Shown here piece after piece: positions 61,804 to 64,000 of a DNA stretch of 64,000 bases. This stretch comes from Dyadobacter bucti. Lineage in GTDB: Bacteria; Bacteroidota; Bacteroidia; Cytophagales; Spirosomataceae. The stretch lies in assembly GCF_005869225.1 (NCBI RefSeq), contig NZ_SWFP01000005.1:372001-436000 (forward strand), written 5' to 3'. Position 1 is the first letter of the stretch, and the number at the start of each line of letters is the position of its first letter. The notes beneath the pieces were generated by a model. It was not told where the DNA came from and made no database searches. It saw nothing but the letters and a program-made list of their open reading frames with translations. The position numbers and the translations under genes are program-made.

Positions 61804-64000
61804 TTATACACAATCCACATCTATGACGATGTGGATGCTTTTTAGCGTCTTGTCGGTTAAAATATCAATTACCTTTTCTTGAATAAATGATTTTGCCGCT
61901 TTAAAATTAATCTTTTCTCTCTCAAGTTTAATCAGAATGTCGAACAAAAACTGATTTCTTACTCTTTCGACAAGGGGAGGTTGAGGCCCGAGCACCCTGC
62001 TTTTGCCCAGATTAGCCGTTAATTTTTCGGCCAGAATACCTGCTGCCCGTCGCGAGACGGCTTCGTCTAAATGCTTGACCGTTATCTTGATCAGTCGTGT
62101 AAATGGCGGATAATGGAATTGTTCACGTTCACTGATTTCGGCCTCATACATTCCGATGTAATCATTATTCACGATTTTTTCCAACAATGGCTGACCCGGG
62201 TTGGCGGTTTGGATCAAAACCCTGCCCGGCTTTTCAGGTCGCCTGCCAGCGCGTCCGCTTACCTGGGTAAGCATTTGAAACGCACGTTCGGATGCCCGAA
62301 ATTCGGGAAAATGAATGATCCGGTCGGCATCAAAAATTCCTACCATACTTACATTGTCGAAATCCAGGCCTTTGCTGACCATTTGTGTGCCGACGAGGAT
62401 GTCAATACCACCTTCTTCAAATTCCTGGATAATCTGCTGATATGCATTTTTGGCGCGAGTAGTATCGAGGTCCATTCGCTGAACGCGGGCTTCGGGGAAC
62501 ATCAGGAGTAATTCATCTTCGATCTTTTCCGTGCCGTAACCCATTGTTTTGACCTTCGTAGAGCCACAGTTGGGGCAAGTACGGGGGACTTCCTCCTTAT
62601 GTCCGCAATAATGGCACCTGAGCTCGCCGGCCTTCATGTGGTAAGTAAGGCTGACGTCACAATTGGCGCACTCGGAAATCCAGCTGCATTCTTCGCATTG
62701 CAGGTAAGGAGAATATCCGCGGCGGTTTTGAAAAAGAATGGTCTGCTCCTTATTCTTAATATTGTATTCGAGATGCTGCCGGAGTACAGATGAAAACTCG
62801 TTTTTCATCTGTTTCTGCTTCTTCTCTTTTTTAGTATCAATTAATTCAAACGTTGGCATGGCTGCATTCCCGAACCGTTGTGTCATTTCCACCAGGCCAT
62901 ACCGGCCGGTTCGGGCGTGGTAGTAACTCTCCAATGAAGGTGTTGCAGAACCGAGCAACGCTTTTCCCTTATGCATATAGGCCATAATTACAGCCATATC
63001 GCGGGCGTTGTAGCGGGGGGCGGGTTCGTGCTGCTTGTAGCTGGTTTCGTGTTCCTCGTCCACGATGATCAGGCCCAGGTTGTCAAATGGAAGGAAAATC
63101 GCGGAGCGCACGCCGACGACAAACTGAAATTTCCCGTCGAGAATCCCCTTCCAGACTTCCACGCGTTCGTTATCGGAAAATTTGGAATGATAAATTCCCA
63201 TCGTATCGCCAAACACTTTTCTTAACCTCACGACGATCTGGGTTGTGAGTGCAATCTCAGGCAGGAGGAATAGCACCTGCGAGCCGTTTTCCAGGACCTT
63301 TTTGATGATTTCAATATAGACTTCGGTTTTGCCGCTGCCGGTAATTCCATGGAGGAGTACCACTTCTTTCTCCGAAAACAGGTCATAGATCTGTCTGGAT
63401 GCTGTTTGCTGGGACTCACTTAAAGAAATCTCGGCGGCTTTGTGCAGCGGGATATCATCAAAACGCGAGACGAAAATTTCAAACTGCTCAAAAACACCTT
63501 TTTTAATTAAAGTCTGCAAAGCAGCGTCAGAAATATTGTTGTCCTGCGAAAAAATGGATTTGTCCAGACCCTTTTGATTTAGGTCGGGATTGTTGTAAAC
63601 CGGTATGTAGCTCAGGTATTTGAGCAGTATCTCCTGCTGTTTCGGCGTTTTGTCGAGCGAGGAAGTGAGCTGCACCAATGAATCGTTTGTCAGAAAAGAA
63701 TTGTTGAGCTTTACTTTCTTGACAACTTTTGGTTTGTATTTTTCTTTAACCTCTTCATACAAAATCACCGCCCGCTTGCCGACAAGGGATTTGATGATCG
63801 ATGTGATGTTGGATTTGCCCAGCAATCGCTCTACTTCTTCATAGGAGAGTGTCTGATGTTTTTTTATTTCATCCAAAATCACTCTTTCCAGGTCGGTCAG
63901 CAATTCTTCATATTCAAATTCAGGATTCAGCTGAATTCTCGACTGGCTGGTGATTTTGAGTCCGGCCGGCAGGGCCACGTTCATTACTTCGCCGATATTG
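61804..64000 (-). CDS. priA: Primosomal helicase PriA (5'-truncated by window edge)
   Basis: The frame stays open from 61804 to the right edge, so the N-terminal DNA-binding part is incomplete; an internal Met at 63984 is not the start because NIGEVMNVALPAGL continues into the expected PriA core. The visible part shows Walker A HGITGSGKTEVYIEI, DEEHETSYKQ, the helicase motifs FQNRRGYSPYL and GTQMVSKGLDFDNVSMV, and the paired zinc-binding cysteines (CEECSWISECANCD, CHYCGHKEEVPRTCPNCG). Restarts stalled replication forks. Confidence 0.96.
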   Translation of the reverse strand, partial: NIGEVMNVALPAGLKITSQSRIQLNPEFEYEELLTDLERVILDEIKKHQTLSYEEVERLLGKSNITSIIKSLVGKRAVILYEEVKEKYKPKVVKKVKLNNSFLTNDSLVQLTSSLDKTPKQQEILLKYLSYIPVYNNPDLNQKGLDKSIFSQDNNISDAALQTLIKKGVFEQFEIFVSRFDDIPLHKAAEISLSESQQTASRQIYDLFSEKEVVLLHGITGSGKTEVYIEIIKKVLENGSQVLFLLPEIALTTQIVVRLRKVFGDTMGIYHSKFSDNERVEVWKGILDGKFQFVVGVRSAIFLPFDNLGLIIVDEEHETSYKQHEPAPRYNARDMAVIMAYMHKGKALLGSATPSLESYYHARTGRYGLVEMTQRFGNAAMPTFELIDTKKEKKQKQMKNEFSSVLRQHLEYNIKNKEQTILFQNRRGYSPYLQCEECSWISECANCDVSLTYHMKAGELRCHYCGHKEEVPRTCPNCGSTKVKTMGYGTEKIEDELLLMFPEARVQRMDLDTTRAKNAYQQIIQEFEEGGIDILVGTQMVSKGLDFDNVSMVGIFDADRIIHFPEFRASERAFQMLTQVSGRAGRRPEKPGRVLIQTANPGQPLLEKIVNNDYIGMYEAEISEREQFHYPPFTRLIKITVKHLDEAVSRRAAGILAEKLTANLGKSRVLGPQPPLVERVRNQFLFDILIKLEREKINFKAAKSFIQEKVIDILTDKTLKSIHIVIDVDCV

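Noticed and set aside
63228..63984. Start of priA at the Met codon at 63984
   Set aside because: The frame continues to the window edge with conserved PriA residues, so the true start is outside the window.

Overview
The window looks like chromosomal DNA of a Bacteroidota bacterium of the Cytophagales, most like Dyadobacter or a close relative. This is inferred from gene content and signals, not from a database match. The main clues are a subtilase with a type IX secretion sorting domain, CarboxypepD_reg-type TonB receptors, BlaI/M56 modules, DUF5618 and DUF6787 proteins, frequent TTG/GTG starts, and many upstream matches to the Bacteroidota -7 promoter element TAnnTTTG. I found no tRNA, rRNA, CRISPR array, prophage or intact insertion sequence.

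Layout. 1-2027: 3' part of a lacZ-type GH2 beta-galactosidase (-). 2174-8343: coaX, a GGCT-like protein, a conserved orphan protein, an Nramp-like transporter, a Tat-exported oxidoreductase and a DUF5618 protein. 8432-13964 (-): lipid/translation cluster yceD-rpmF-plsX-fabH-efp-accB-accC. 14039-20638: sugar-acyltransferase-like protein, outer-membrane protein, M61 peptidase, TIGR01777 epimerase, PlsC-like acyltransferase and M48 lipoprotein protease. 20935-27169: MarR regulator with its palindromic operator inside the promoter, then a TolC/adaptor/RND efflux operon. 27333-29486: small accessory region with a structured-RNA candidate, an 80-aa orphan ORF, and an A/T-rich two-gene module in which a SocA/Panacea-like domain is fused to DUF488. 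29979-36428: lipoprotein, glutamate dehydrogenase, and a T9SS subtilase followed by two tandem paralogous outer-membrane proteins. 36512-45882: typA, M28 peptidase, TraB/GumN protein, a lone nuoN, small secreted proteins, ffh and a DUF6787 protein.

46060-52977 is the most interesting region. It is a six-gene minus-strand cluster: Cys-motif membrane protein, MbnP-family lipoprotein, MauG/MbnH-type di-haem lipoprotein, a second Cys-motif membrane protein, TonB-dependent receptor and PepSY membrane protein. It resembles a metal (probably copper) acquisition system without a methanobactin-synthesis operon in view. The promoter carries a perfect palindrome close to the predicted transcription start. 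ExbB/ExbD genes, which could energise the receptor, lie just beyond a divergently transcribed Uma2 gene.

53070-64000: Uma2, exbB-exbD, Gfo/Idh/MocA oxidoreductase, a blaI-M56-M56 operon with twin operators, a second Uma2 protein, pyruvate kinase and the 3' portion of priA, which runs off the right edge.
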